Of a stretch of 23,490 nucleotides of DNA, positions 1-6,100 are shown in pieces. A program made the position numbers and the translations under genes. The notes under the pieces were generated by a model. It was given only the letters and a program-made list of their open reading frames with translations. It had not been told where the DNA came from and did no database searches. Position 1 is the stretch's first letter. The number at the start of each line of letters is the position of its first letter. Source of the stretch: JANWHZ01 sp964527385 (GTDB taxonomy: Bacteria; Patescibacteriota; Saccharimonadia; Saccharimonadales; UBA4665); NCBI GenBank assembly GCA_964527385.1, contig CAZGPZ010000010.1, forward strand, positions 1 to 23,490, read 5' to 3'.

Positions 1-57
1 GACCGTCTGGCGCGCACCCGCAAAGAGCTTGAAGACCTCGACGACCTCGACGTTTAA
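1..57 (+). CDS. C-terminal end of an unidentified protein (gene starts before the window)
   Basis: Frame 1 is open from the first base and ends at TAA (55-57), giving 18 residues that finish in an acidic tail (KELEDLDDLDV). The fragment is too short to assign to a family. It is called coding because it is open from the window edge, is rich in charged residues, and stops immediately before a long stretch in which no frame looks coding. No terminator follows it directly; the hairpin at 86-102 lacks a T-run. Confidence 0.5.
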   Translation, partial: DRLARTRKELEDLDDLDV

Positions 58-108
58 TTGTTCCTCCACAAGCACTCAACCCCCCGTTCCCTATGCGGGA
101 ACCGAGCA

Positions 109-136
109 CCTTCTTTTGGCATTGCCCAAAAGAAGG
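109..136. repeat. Left terminal hairpin of the 107-579 element
   Basis: CCTTCTTTTGG (109-119) pairs perfectly with CCAAAAGAAGG (126-136) across the loop CATTGC. No T-run follows, so it is not a standard intrinsic terminator. A second hairpin, GTTCCC (86-91) / GGGAAC (97-102), lies just to its left. Confidence 0.7.
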
Positions 137-549
137 CAAAAGGCTAGGGCAGGCTACGGCGCCTTGGGTGGGTGTTGTGAAGCGCCACAATCGCCTGCGG
201 AACTCCTCGCTAGAGAATGCTACTAGCATTCTTACGCTCGTCAAACAGTCCTCGGCTTTGTTAGATTGTGGCTTTCACCAACACCCGCGCCAGGCCTCCT
301 CCGCAATTGCCCGTAAAACAACCATGGCGCCTGCCCGGCTCCTCGCCGGCCAGGGATTTAAACAACGGCGGCCTTCGGCCGCTCCTTGGCTGCTCATAGG
401 CCATAGCGCAATGAATCGTGGCGCAAACGTTGGTAAAACCAACAACTTCCCCGTAGGGGCACGGCATGATAGCGGAGCGGGGATCGTGCCGTGGTTGTTG
501 GGCTTTACAATGTTTGCCCAGTGAGTGGAGTCCTGGCCTTGATCTTTTG

Positions 550-577
550 CATACTTTTGCATCAAGGCAAAAGTATG
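550..577. repeat. Right terminal hairpin of the 107-579 element
   Basis: CATACTTTTGC (550-560) pairs perfectly with GCAAAAGTATG (567-577) across the loop ATCAAG. An alternative pairing exists: CTTGAT (538-543) with ATCAAG (561-566). The two foldings exclude each other. The stem shares its CTTTTG core with the left-end hairpin. Confidence 0.7.
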
Positions 578-615
578 GGGTCGATTCCTGGCAGCAGGAA
601 CACGGGGTTTAGGTT

Positions 616-642
616 AAGTCCAAAACAATGCTTTTCGGGCTT
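616..642. other. Stem-loop in the gene-free stretch 580-675
   Basis: AAGTCC (616-621) plus AAAA (622-625) pair with TTTT (632-635) and GGGCTT (637-642), with one bulged C at 636 and one G-U pair. The loop is CAATGC. It lies outside the terminal-repeat element and upstream of the promoter at 676. I see nothing else in 580-675. Confidence 0.35.
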
Positions 643-675
643 CAATAAGGGATTGCAAGGTGTTCTGGCAGCGGC

Positions 676-704
676 TTGCATTCGCGCGGTGTATTACGTA
701 TACT
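676..704 (+). promoter_or_regulatory. Sigma-70-type promoter of the candidate small RNA
   Basis: TTGCAT (676-681) and TATACT (699-704) are separated by exactly 17 bases. Transcription would begin near 709-712. No open reading frame starts downstream before the terminator at 803-830. Confidence 0.6.
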
Positions 705-708
705 AACC

Positions 709-830
709 ATTAGTCGGACAAAAACGACGTCTTTGTTAAAAACAAACATCCTTGAGCTCAAGCGAGCCAATTTGGTTAGCCAGATTGGGAGCCCTATGTG
801 ACAAAAAGAACCTCTTCGGAGGTTCTTTTT
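709..830 (+). ncRNA. Candidate small structured RNA of about 120 nt
   Basis: The interval has its own promoter (676-704) and ends at a strong intrinsic terminator (803-830). In between lie several stem-loops: GTCG/CGAC (713-716/725-728), TTTGTT/AACAAA (732-737/741-746), the palindrome CTTGAGCTCAAG (751-762), and a 9-bp stem (767-775/780-788) with loop TTAG and one G-U pair. No reading frame of useful length with a ribosome binding site fits inside. It does not match tmRNA, 6S, RNase P or SRP RNA motifs that I can recognise. A separate consensus promoter follows at 838, so it is not simply the leader of the next gene. Its function is unknown. Confidence 0.45.
803..830 (+). terminator. Strong intrinsic terminator
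   Basis: AAAAAGAACCTC (803-814), loop TTCG, GAGGTTCTTTTT (819-830): a perfect 12-bp stem capped by a UUCG tetraloop and ending in five Ts. It closes the small-RNA unit and insulates the promoter at 838. Confidence 0.85.
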
Positions 831-837
831 GGTGGCA

Positions 838-866
838 TTGACATAAATATACATGAGTGTTATAAT
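838..866 (+). promoter_or_regulatory. Perfect-consensus sigma-70 promoter
   Basis: TTGACA (838-843), a 17-base spacer, and TATAAT (861-866). Both hexamers match consensus exactly. It drives the small gene starting at 900 and predicts a leader of about 27 bases. Such a strong promoter on a small orphan suggests high expression. Confidence 0.85.
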
Positions 867-899
867 CTTATAGCTAGTTTGAGAGTTAATGGAGAAATC

Positions 900-1145
900 A
901 TGAGTAAGAATAACGATACGTTTGTTGATGGAATTAATGAAGTGGTCGACGTACTTGAGCGGCCAGCCCTGGCAGCTTTTGCCGTTGGCGCTGTTTATAC
1001 TATCACATCGTTGATACGTAATGGTGCTGCTGCGGTTTCTGCCGGGGTGAACGATTGGGCGCCAGCTATCCAGTCTCGCGTAGAAGGTTTAGCTCCTGTT
1101 GCTTCGCATCTTGCGCAAGCAGCGTTTCACCTAATGAACCGGTAA
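900..1145 (+). CDS. Small orphan protein, 81 aa, one hydrophobic segment
   Basis: The frame stays open upstream to 798, but that extension runs through the terminator and promoter. The ATG at 900 is chosen because GGAG (891-894) lies five bases before it and the promoter TTGACA-17-TATAAT ends at 866. The product begins MSKNNDTFVDGINEVV, has a hydrophobic stretch near residues 23-39 (LAAFAVGAVYTITSLIR), and continues as an Ala/Val-rich, probably helical tail. There is no cleavable signal peptide and no known motif. It is a single-gene unit closed by the terminator at 1161-1192. A small membrane-associated protein is likely; the function is unknown. Confidence 0.7.
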   Translation: MSKNNDTFVDGINEVVDVLERPALAAFAVGAVYTITSLIRNGAAAVSAGVNDWAPAIQSRVEGLAPVASHLAQAAFHLMNR

Positions 1146-1160
1146 ATTATTGTCGCAACT

Positions 1161-1192
1161 AAAACAGCGGGGCAGCGTGTCCCGCTGTTTTT
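1161..1192 (+). terminator. Intrinsic terminator after the 81-aa gene
   Basis: AAAACAGCGGG (1161-1171) and CCCGCTGTTTT (1181-1191) form an 11-bp stem with a 9-base loop, and the right arm runs into a T-run. Confidence 0.8.
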
Positions 1193-1222
1193 AATGCTTA
1201 TCCACGCGCAAAACGAAGATCC

Positions 1223-1231
1223 TGATAAAAT
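1223..1231 (+). promoter_or_regulatory. Extended -10 promoter of trmD, predicting a leaderless mRNA
   Basis: TGA-TAAAAT (1223-1231) is a TGn-extended -10 element, which can work without a good -35; none is visible. The first ATG (1237) lies five bases after it, where transcription should start. There is no Shine-Dalgarno sequence. Confidence 0.5.
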
Positions 1232-1236
1232 AGTAT

Positions 1237-1890
1237 ATGATGAAAATTCAAATTATTACGTTGTTTCCCGAGGTTATCGAGCCATATCTCAATGCTAGTA
1301 TGCTCTGGAAGGCACAGGACCGCGGGATTGTCTCATATGAATGTATCAACTTGCGTGATTTTGGGCTTGGCCCGCGCAAACAAGTCGACGATACGCCATA
1401 CGGCGGCGGTGACGGGATGCTTTTGAAGCTGGAGCCGCTCGTCGCGGCGATAGAGCTGGCGAAATCCAAATCGCCCGACGCGCTGGTTATCCTGCCGACG
1501 CCACGAGGAGAAACGTACAAGCAATCGGATGCCAAAGGGCTAGCCGCAGCGAACCAGGACTTGATCATTATCTGCCCGCGCTATGAAGGGTACGACGAGC
1601 GAGTTACAGAATGGGTAGATAGGCAGTATTGTATTGGCAATTATGTATTAACGGGCGGTGAGTTGCCGGCGATGATCATTATCGATTCTGTTGTTCGGCT
1701 TTTGCCGGGCGTGCTCGGCGGCGAAAATAGCGCGGAGATCGAATCATTCCAGGATGACGACATGACCGTCGAATTCCCTCAATATACCCGCCCCGAAGAC
1801 TTCCGCGGCATGAAAGTTCCCGATGTGCTGCTGACCGGCAATCACGGCGAAATCGCCAAGTGGCGCAAGTCGCAACAACTTGATTCCTAG
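1237..1890 (+). CDS. trmD: tRNA (guanine-N1-)-methyltransferase TrmD
   Basis: TrmD methylates N1 of G37 next to the anticodon, using S-adenosylmethionine, and prevents +1 frameshifting. The product (217 aa, slightly short for the family) starts with the typical IQIITLFPEVI. It carries the RDFGLGPRKQVDDTPYGGGDGM segment in broken form (RDFG, DDTPYGGGDGM), CPRYEGYDERV, the knotted cofactor site GNYVLTGGELPA, and DSVVRLLPGVLG, followed by FPQYTRP and the C-terminal GNHGEIAKWR. Two adjacent ATG codons (1237, 1240) are possible starts; the second gives the usual N-terminus. There is no ribosome binding site, which fits a leaderless start. It stands apart from rpsP, rimM and rplS, its usual neighbours elsewhere. 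Confidence 0.96.
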   Translation: MMKIQIITLFPEVIEPYLNASMLWKAQDRGIVSYECINLRDFGLGPRKQVDDTPYGGGDGMLLKLEPLVAAIELAKSKSPDALVILPTPRGETYKQSDAKGLAAANQDLIIICPRYEGYDERVTEWVDRQYCIGNYVLTGGELPAMIIIDSVVRLLPGVLGGENSAEIESFQDDDMTVEFPQYTRPEDFRGMKVPDVLLTGNHGEIAKWRKSQQLDS

Positions 1891-1934
1891 CGTCCCGTCG
1901 TCTTCGGGCTTGGGCCGGGGGTCCAGGAAAAAGT

Positions 1935-2003
1935 TGCCAACAAAGGAGTTGCTAATTCACTCATTGGATTCCCGATCAAGCCGGGAATGACGTGGTGTTG
2001 GCA
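1935..2003. repeat. Nested inverted-repeat element between trmD and sodN
   Basis: An outer pair, TGCCAACA (1935-1942) / TGTTGGCA (1996-2003), encloses an inner hairpin, ATTCCCG (1968-1974) / CGGGAAT (1982-1988). The inner part with its flanks (TGGATTCCCG ... CGGGAATGACG) is of the common intergenic repeat type seen in many bacteria as a TGGATTCCCG...CGGGAATGAC hairpin; that comparison is from memory. There is no T-run, so it is a poor terminator. Confidence 0.5.
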
Positions 2004-2071
2004 GATTATGCTCGAAGTACTTACTTTTTTAGGCATATAATGGGAAGTGCGAATAATGGAGGGTTTTACTT

Positions 2072-2452
2072 ATGAAGCTATTTTCAATCAAGCCGGTACA
2101 CGCGCACTGCGATTTGCCGTGCGGTGTCTATGACCCAGCGCAAGCCAAGATCGAAGCGCAGAGCGTCAAAGCCATCATGGACAAATATGCCGGGCTGGAC
2201 GAGCATAACAAAATGCGTGCGGTTATTATCAAGGAAGAGCGCGCGGAGCTGGTGAAGCACCACCTGTTGGTGCTATGGGCTGATTACTTCAAGCCGGAGC
2301 ACCTGGAGAAATTTCCCGACCTGCACGACAAATTCTGGAAGGCGATCAAGCAAGCCAGCGAGTGCAAGCACCATCTGGAACCGGAAGAAGGGCAAAAGCT
2401 GCTGGACATGATCGATGAAATCGCTGAAATGTTCTGGGCGACCAAAAAGTAA
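2072..2452 (+). CDS. sodN: Nickel superoxide dismutase (NiSOD) precursor
   Basis: NiSOD dismutates superoxide to oxygen and hydrogen peroxide with a nickel ion held by an N-terminal hook. The precursor is 126 aa with an 11-residue leader (MKLFSIKPVHA). Cleavage would expose HCDLPCGVYDP, so His12, Cys13 and Cys17 become His1, Cys2 and Cys6, the known nickel ligands; Tyr20 is the conserved hook tyrosine. The rest is the helical bundle, ending EIAEMFWATKK. The start is fixed by GGAGGG (2058-2063), eight bases before the ATG. A TATAAT box sits at 2036-2041 with only a weak -35. The maturation protease follows 22 bases downstream. No nickel importer or metallochaperone is visible in this window. 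Confidence 0.96.
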   Translation: MKLFSIKPVHAHCDLPCGVYDPAQAKIEAQSVKAIMDKYAGLDEHNKMRAVIIKEERAELVKHHLLVLWADYFKPEHLEKFPDLHDKFWKAIKQASECKHHLEPEEGQKLLDMIDEIAEMFWATKK

Positions 2453-2474
2453 ACAGCTACGCTGTCTTGCCAAC

Positions 2475-2756
2475 ATGAAAAAGGTTTTGCTCATTCGGCG
2501 CGTGGTCGGCGGCAGCATGTTGCCGCGCCTGGTACCTGGCCGTATCGTCGTGGCGCACGGTTGGGGCGCGGTGAGTACCGGCGATGTCATTATCCTGGTA
2601 CATGACGGCCTGGAGAAGATCAAACGGGTCAGCCGGATAGAGGGCGGCAAAGCGTATGTCCTAGGCGATAACGCCGAGGCGAGCACGGACAGCCGGGAGT
2701 TCGGTTGGGTTAACCTGCACGATATCATCGCCAAAGTGATTTGGCCGCGCTTATAG
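2475..2756 (+). CDS. sodX: NiSOD maturation protease (S26 signal-peptidase family)
   Basis: This small S26-type serine peptidase (93 aa) is expected to remove the SodN leader so that the nickel hook can form. Visible features are the GGSMLP motif with candidate nucleophile Ser14, the EKIKRV segment with candidate general base Lys50, and the box D/E stretch VLGDNAEASTDSREFG at residues 62-77. It lacks an obvious transmembrane anchor, as expected for a cytoplasmic maturase. The start at 2475 gives the family-like N-terminus MKKVLLIRRVVGGSM; an ATG at 2415 overlapping sodN is possible but adds an unconvincing extension. There is no strong ribosome binding site, so coupling to sodN is likely. It ends one base from the convergent permease gene. 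Confidence 0.9.
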   Translation: MKKVLLIRRVVGGSMLPRLVPGRIVVAHGWGAVSTGDVIILVHDGLEKIKRVSRIEGGKAYVLGDNAEASTDSREFGWVNLHDIIAKVIWPRL

Positions 2757-2757
2757 C

Positions 2758-3504
2758 TTACGCTTCGATGTGCTTGAAGCGGTAGGCGCCGAACGCTATG
2801 AGCACGACGAGGGTGATCGTGAGCACCAGGAAGTCCTTCGCTAGGCCGAAATGGGTCTGGCCGATCAGCGTGTCGCGCATGGCGTCGACGGCATAGGACA
2901 TGGGGTTCAACTCGGCGACGATGCGCAGCCAAGCAGGTACGCCCTGCAGCGGGTAGAGCGCGCCGGACAAGAAGTACAACGGGAAGACGAGGAACTGGTT
3001 TATAGCCTGGAAGCCCTGCATGTCGTTGACGAACGAGCCGATGCCGGAACTGAAGCTGGCGATGGCAATGGCGAGCATCATTAGAACGACGATTGTCGCG
3101 GGAATGGCGAGCCAATTCTCCGGCCGGAAGCCGATAAGCATGGAGATTGCCAATACTAATATTCCTTGGATGACGGCAGTCGTAGCGCCGCCCAGTGCGC
3201 CCCCGAGCATGATTTTCCAACGCGCGACAGGCGCCACTAACGTCTCTTTCAAGAAGCCGAACTGTTTGTCGAACATGATCATCGCGCCGTAGAACATCGA
3301 TGCGAACAGCACCGTTTGCGCCATGATGCCCGGTACCAGGAATTCAAGGAAATTTCCTTGCCCGGCGCGGGCATACACGGCACCAAGCCCGTAGCCGAGC
3401 GCGAGGAGGAACAGTAGCGGTTGCCCGACGGCTCCGACCATGCGTGATTTGGCGCGGAAGAAGCGCTTGATTTGCCGTAACCAGAGGATATACAGGACAC
3501 TCAT
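2758..3504 (-). CDS. ABC-2 type transporter permease (DrrB-like)
   Basis: This 248-aa integral membrane protein has about six hydrophobic helices. The first follows the basic N-terminal segment RQIKRFFRAKSR, and the characteristic ABC-2 stretch FPLYFLSGALYPLQGVPAWLR plus LNPMSYAVDAMRDTL lies in the C-terminal third. It is the membrane partner of the ATPase whose stop codon overlaps its start (ATGA, 3501-3504), so the two are translationally coupled. The pair resembles daunorubicin-resistance (DrrAB) and other multidrug or lipid exporters; the substrate cannot be inferred. It is the last gene of the operon. Its stop lies one base from the convergent sodX stop, with no terminator between them. 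Confidence 0.93.
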   Translation of the reverse strand: MSVLYILWLRQIKRFFRAKSRMVGAVGQPLLFLLALGYGLGAVYARAGQGNFLEFLVPGIMAQTVLFASMFYGAMIMFDKQFGFLKETLVAPVARWKIMLGGALGGATTAVIQGILVLAISMLIGFRPENWLAIPATIVVLMMLAIAIASFSSGIGSFVNDMQGFQAINQFLVFPLYFLSGALYPLQGVPAWLRIVAELNPMSYAVDAMRDTLIGQTHFGLAKDFLVLTITLVVLIAFGAYRFKHIEA

Positions 3505-4307
3505 CGCATGCTCCGTGCGCGGTGGCGTTCGCGCCAGACGTCGTGCGGGTCGGCGGCCTCGTCGCGCACGTTCTTGCCAGTTAGTACCAGGTAAGCCGCC
3601 TCTAGGCTGGATGTTTTGGTCAGGCGCTTTAGTTCCGCCGTGCTGCCGAGGGCGATCAGTTTGCCATGGTCGATAATGCCGATCCGGTCAGCATTCGCTT
3701 CGGCCTCCTCTAGGTAGTGCGTGGTGAAAAAGACTGTCATTCCCTCTGCTTTGTTCATGTGGCGAACGTAGTTCCAGAGTAGATTGCGGGTCTGCGTGTC
3801 CAACCCGAGCGTCGGTTCGTCCAGGAAAAGCACGTGCGGGTGGTGCAGTAGCCCGCGGGCGATTTCCAGTCGCCGCTTCATGCCGCCAGAGAAGTTCTTC
3901 ACGGCGACGTCCCGCTTGTCCCACAATTCGACGAGTTGCAAAAGGTCCTCGATCCGTTGGCGCGCCTTGCGTCGCGACATGCCGTAAAAAACGGCGTGCA
4001 GTTCCATGTTCTCGTAGGCAGTCAGGTCGGTGTCAATGCTGGGATCTTGGAAGACAATCCCGAAGCTCTTGCGTGCCGCGCCGGGGTCTGTCTGCACGTC
4101 GTGTCCTGCTAGCATCAGTGAACCGCTCGTCGGCGCTAGGAGGGTCGTAAGCATTTTAATAGTCGTGCTTTTGCCGGCGCCGTTCGGACCGAGCAGTGCG
4201 AATAACTCGCCTGGCTGTACGTCGAAAGAAACGTTATCTACGGCAGTGAGTTTGTCGAAACGCTTGGTAACATTCTGCAGGCTGATGATAGGTTCTGTTC
4301 GGGTCAT
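3501..4307 (-). CDS. ABC transporter ATP-binding protein (DrrA-like)
   Basis: This 268-aa ATPase energises the adjacent ABC-2 permease. Motifs in order: Walker A GPNGAGKST (40-48), Q-loop at FQDPS (86-90), signature FSGGMKRRL (139-147), Walker B VLFLDEPT (159-166) with D-loop LGLD, and switch histidine His197 in TTHYLEEAE. The order and the DEPTLGLD wording are typical of the DrrA/CcmA-like drug-export subfamily. It overlaps the MFS gene upstream (ATGA, 4304-4307) and the permease downstream (ATGA, 3501-3504). TGA is therefore a true stop here. The basic C-terminal tail (VWRERHRARSMR) is unremarkable. Confidence 0.95.
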   Translation of the reverse strand: MTRTEPIISLQNVTKRFDKLTAVDNVSFDVQPGELFALLGPNGAGKSTTIKMLTTLLAPTSGSLMLAGHDVQTDPGAARKSFGIVFQDPSIDTDLTAYENMELHAVFYGMSRRKARQRIEDLLQLVELWDKRDVAVKNFSGGMKRRLEIARGLLHHPHVLFLDEPTLGLDTQTRNLLWNYVRHMNKAEGMTVFFTTHYLEEAEANADRIGIIDHGKLIALGSTAELKRLTKTSSLEAAYLVLTGKNVRDEAADPHDVWRERHRARSMR

Positions 4308-5848
4308 AGTCCTTTGCCGTCAAACGATTCGCCTTCGGCAATGTCGCGGGTCGAGGCTTTCAACGGTGATTCACGGAGGAAGAGCGCGACGATGAACGTA
4401 AGCACCGCGAACGGTATTGCCCACAGGAAGACATCGTGGAATGCCGAACTGAACGCTGTCAGGACGTCGTGCAAGATAGCCGGGGGCAGGTGGGCAAGCG
4501 CGCTGGCGCTTTGCTGCAGGTCGCTCGTATGCAGGTGTGATTTGACGGCCGAGGGCAAATCAAGGTTCAGGTAGTGGGTAAGACGATTGAGCAGGATCGC
4601 GCCAAAAATTGCCGTCCCAAAGCTGGCGCCCATACTGCGGAAGAATGTTACCACGGAAGTTGCCGTGCCCATGTCGCTCCGCTCGACGGAATTTTGTACC
4701 GCCAGCGTCATGACCTGCATGTACGCGCCAATGCCGAACCCAAGTACTACCATCCAAACGGATAACTCAAATTGCGATGTGCCCAGCGCGATGTGGCTGA
4801 ACAGCCAAATGCCAAAGGTGGTAACGATCGTCCCGACAATAGGGAACGGGCGGTATTTGCCGAGCTTGGACATCAGCCGCCCGCCGCCGATCATCGAGAC
4901 CATCATGCCGGCAATGAGCGGCAACATCAAAAGCCCCGACTGCGTCGCCGAGTAACCGCGCACGATCTGCTGGTATTCGGGAATGAAAGTCATGACCCCG
5001 AACATCACGCCGCCGGAAAGCAGCGACAGCAGCGATGAAATACGGAAAATGTCGCTCTTGAACAGCCGGAGCGGTATGACTGGTTCGCGGGCGCGCCTTT
5101 CCCGGGCGATGAATAGTGCCGCTAGTGTGACCCCTGCCGCTCCCAAACCGAAGATCTGTTCTGAATTCCATCGGTATGTCACGCCGCCGAGTACCGTGAC
5201 GAGCAACAAGCAAATCACGCTGGCGCCCAGCAGCGCCGCGCCGGCAAAATCAATCCGGTGCTCAATTTTGCGCGTGGGCAAATGAAGGCGCGTCACCACC
5301 GCCACCATAGCCAGCAGGCCGAGCGGCAAGTTGATGTAGAATATCCAGCGCCACGACAAGTGGTCGGTAAACAATCCGCCGAGCAGCGGTCCCACGACGC
5401 TAGCAAGCGCCCAGACACCGCCGAAATAGCCTTGGTAGCGTCCCCTTTCGCGGGGAGGGATAATATCGCCGATAACCGATAACACCAGCGGCATCACGCC
5501 GCCGGCGCCGATGCCTTGCAAGCCGCGGAAAAATATCAATTGCTCCATATTTTGGCTAAGCCCGCACAACGCAGAACCCGCCAAGAACAACACGATCGCG
5601 ACCAAAAAGATTTTTTTGCGCCCGAGCTGGTCGCTGATTTTGCCGTACAGCGGCGTCACCACCGCGCTGGTAATGAGGTACGCGGTCACGACCCATGATA
5701 ATTTATTGAGTCCATTGAGATCGCTGGCGATCCGCGGCAGTGCTGTTGAGACAATCGTCTGGTCGAGCGCGGCCAGCAGCATGACCAGCATCAAAGCTAC
5801 GACGACGACCATAATTTCCTGGTGCGTCCGTTGCGCGTTGTGTTCCAT
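4304..5848 (-). CDS. MFS drug exporter, DHA2 (EmrB/QacA) family
   Basis: This 514-aa proton-coupled exporter should have 14 membrane helices. Family motifs are clear: LDQTIVSTALPRIASDL in helix 1, YGKISDQLGRKK in the first cytoplasmic loop (motif A), RGLQGIGAGGVMPL, and the antiporter motif region ending VVGPLLGGLFTDHLSWRWIFYINLPLG. The frame extends 18 bases to a TTG at 5866, but the ATG at 5848 is preferred because GGAAAGG (plus-strand 5856-5862, read on the minus strand) lies seven bases upstream. It is the first gene of the three-gene export operon and overlaps the ATPase by four bases. A palindrome at 5879-5894 may be its operator. The substrate is unknown; QacA-like pumps carry lipophilic cations and antibiotics. 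Confidence 0.94.
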   Translation of the reverse strand: MEHNAQRTHQEIMVVVVALMLVMLLAALDQTIVSTALPRIASDLNGLNKLSWVVTAYLITSAVVTPLYGKISDQLGRKKIFLVAIVLFLAGSALCGLSQNMEQLIFFRGLQGIGAGGVMPLVLSVIGDIIPPRERGRYQGYFGGVWALASVVGPLLGGLFTDHLSWRWIFYINLPLGLLAMVAVVTRLHLPTRKIEHRIDFAGAALLGASVICLLLVTVLGGVTYRWNSEQIFGLGAAGVTLAALFIARERRAREPVIPLRLFKSDIFRISSLLSLLSGGVMFGVMTFIPEYQQIVRGYSATQSGLLMLPLIAGMMVSMIGGGRLMSKLGKYRPFPIVGTIVTTFGIWLFSHIALGTSQFELSVWMVVLGFGIGAYMQVMTLAVQNSVERSDMGTATSVVTFFRSMGASFGTAIFGAILLNRLTHYLNLDLPSAVKSHLHTSDLQQSASALAHLPPAILHDVLTAFSSAFHDVFLWAIPFAVLTFIVALFLRESPLKASTRDIAEGESFDGKGL

Positions 5849-5878
5849 TTTGAAGCCTTTCCACAAGCAAATTTTAAT

Positions 5879-5894
5879 TTGGCAGTAGTGCCAA
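5879..5894. promoter_or_regulatory. Palindrome upstream of the export operon, candidate operator
   Basis: TTGGCA (5879-5884), GTAG, TGCCAA (5889-5894), with partial extension of the symmetry into the flanking A/T bases. It lies about 30 bases before the MFS start, where a TetR- or MarR-type repressor would bind. No regulator gene is adjacent. The promoter hexamers are not clear. Confidence 0.4.
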
Positions 5895-6100
5895 TTTCTG
5901 TCGTTTTATTAACAATAACCTACTTCACATGATAGCTGTTTTTTACACGAAAGTAAATGCTGGTCAATCTGTTATGTAACCATCGCGGGCATGGCGCAAC
6001 ACGCTCATGCTTGTAAGCTTTTTTACTGACATAAAATTTTACAGCGGTACAGTCAAGGGGTAGGACATGAAATTGCTTAATAGGCGAATTAACGAAGAAA

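Larger units (their letters stand above)
107..579. repeat. Non-coding element with terminal inverted repeats that are themselves hairpins
   Basis: Bases 107-150 align without gaps to the reverse complement of 536-579, with 29 of 44 positions identical by hand count. Each end holds a perfect 11-bp stem with a 6-base loop (109-119/126-136 and 550-560/567-577). A further CAAAAG (137-142) or CTTTTG (544-549) lies on the inner side of each. Between the two ends, stem positions 2, 4 and 11 differ, but both partners change together, so pairing is kept. The interior contains at least six more short hairpins and no convincing protein frame. From memory, it resembles long intergenic repeats bounded by CTTTTG/CAAAAG hairpins in proteobacterial genomes; this is unverified. 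I see no target-site duplication and no transposase. Confidence 0.55.

Noticed and set aside
93..565. Overlapping open frames on both strands in the first 600 bases (143, 96 and 68 codons).
   Set aside because: They run through the hairpin-rich element in several frames at once, lack ribosome binding sites, and their products have no domain-like composition. Palindromic GC-rich DNA gives such frames by chance.
58..899. tRNA, tmRNA, RNase P or SRP RNA in the gene-free stretch.
   Set aside because: No acceptor/T-loop pattern, tag-peptide frame or SRP core motif was found by eye.
2273..3220. 315-codon minus-strand frame across sodN, sodX and the permease.
   Set aside because: It is Arg/His-rich and overlaps three well-supported genes on both strands.
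3501..4307. Possible alternative genetic code with TGA read as an amino acid, as in some CPR lineages.
   Set aside because: TGA ends genes at the ATGA overlaps at 3501, 4304 and 22614 exactly where family proteins end.
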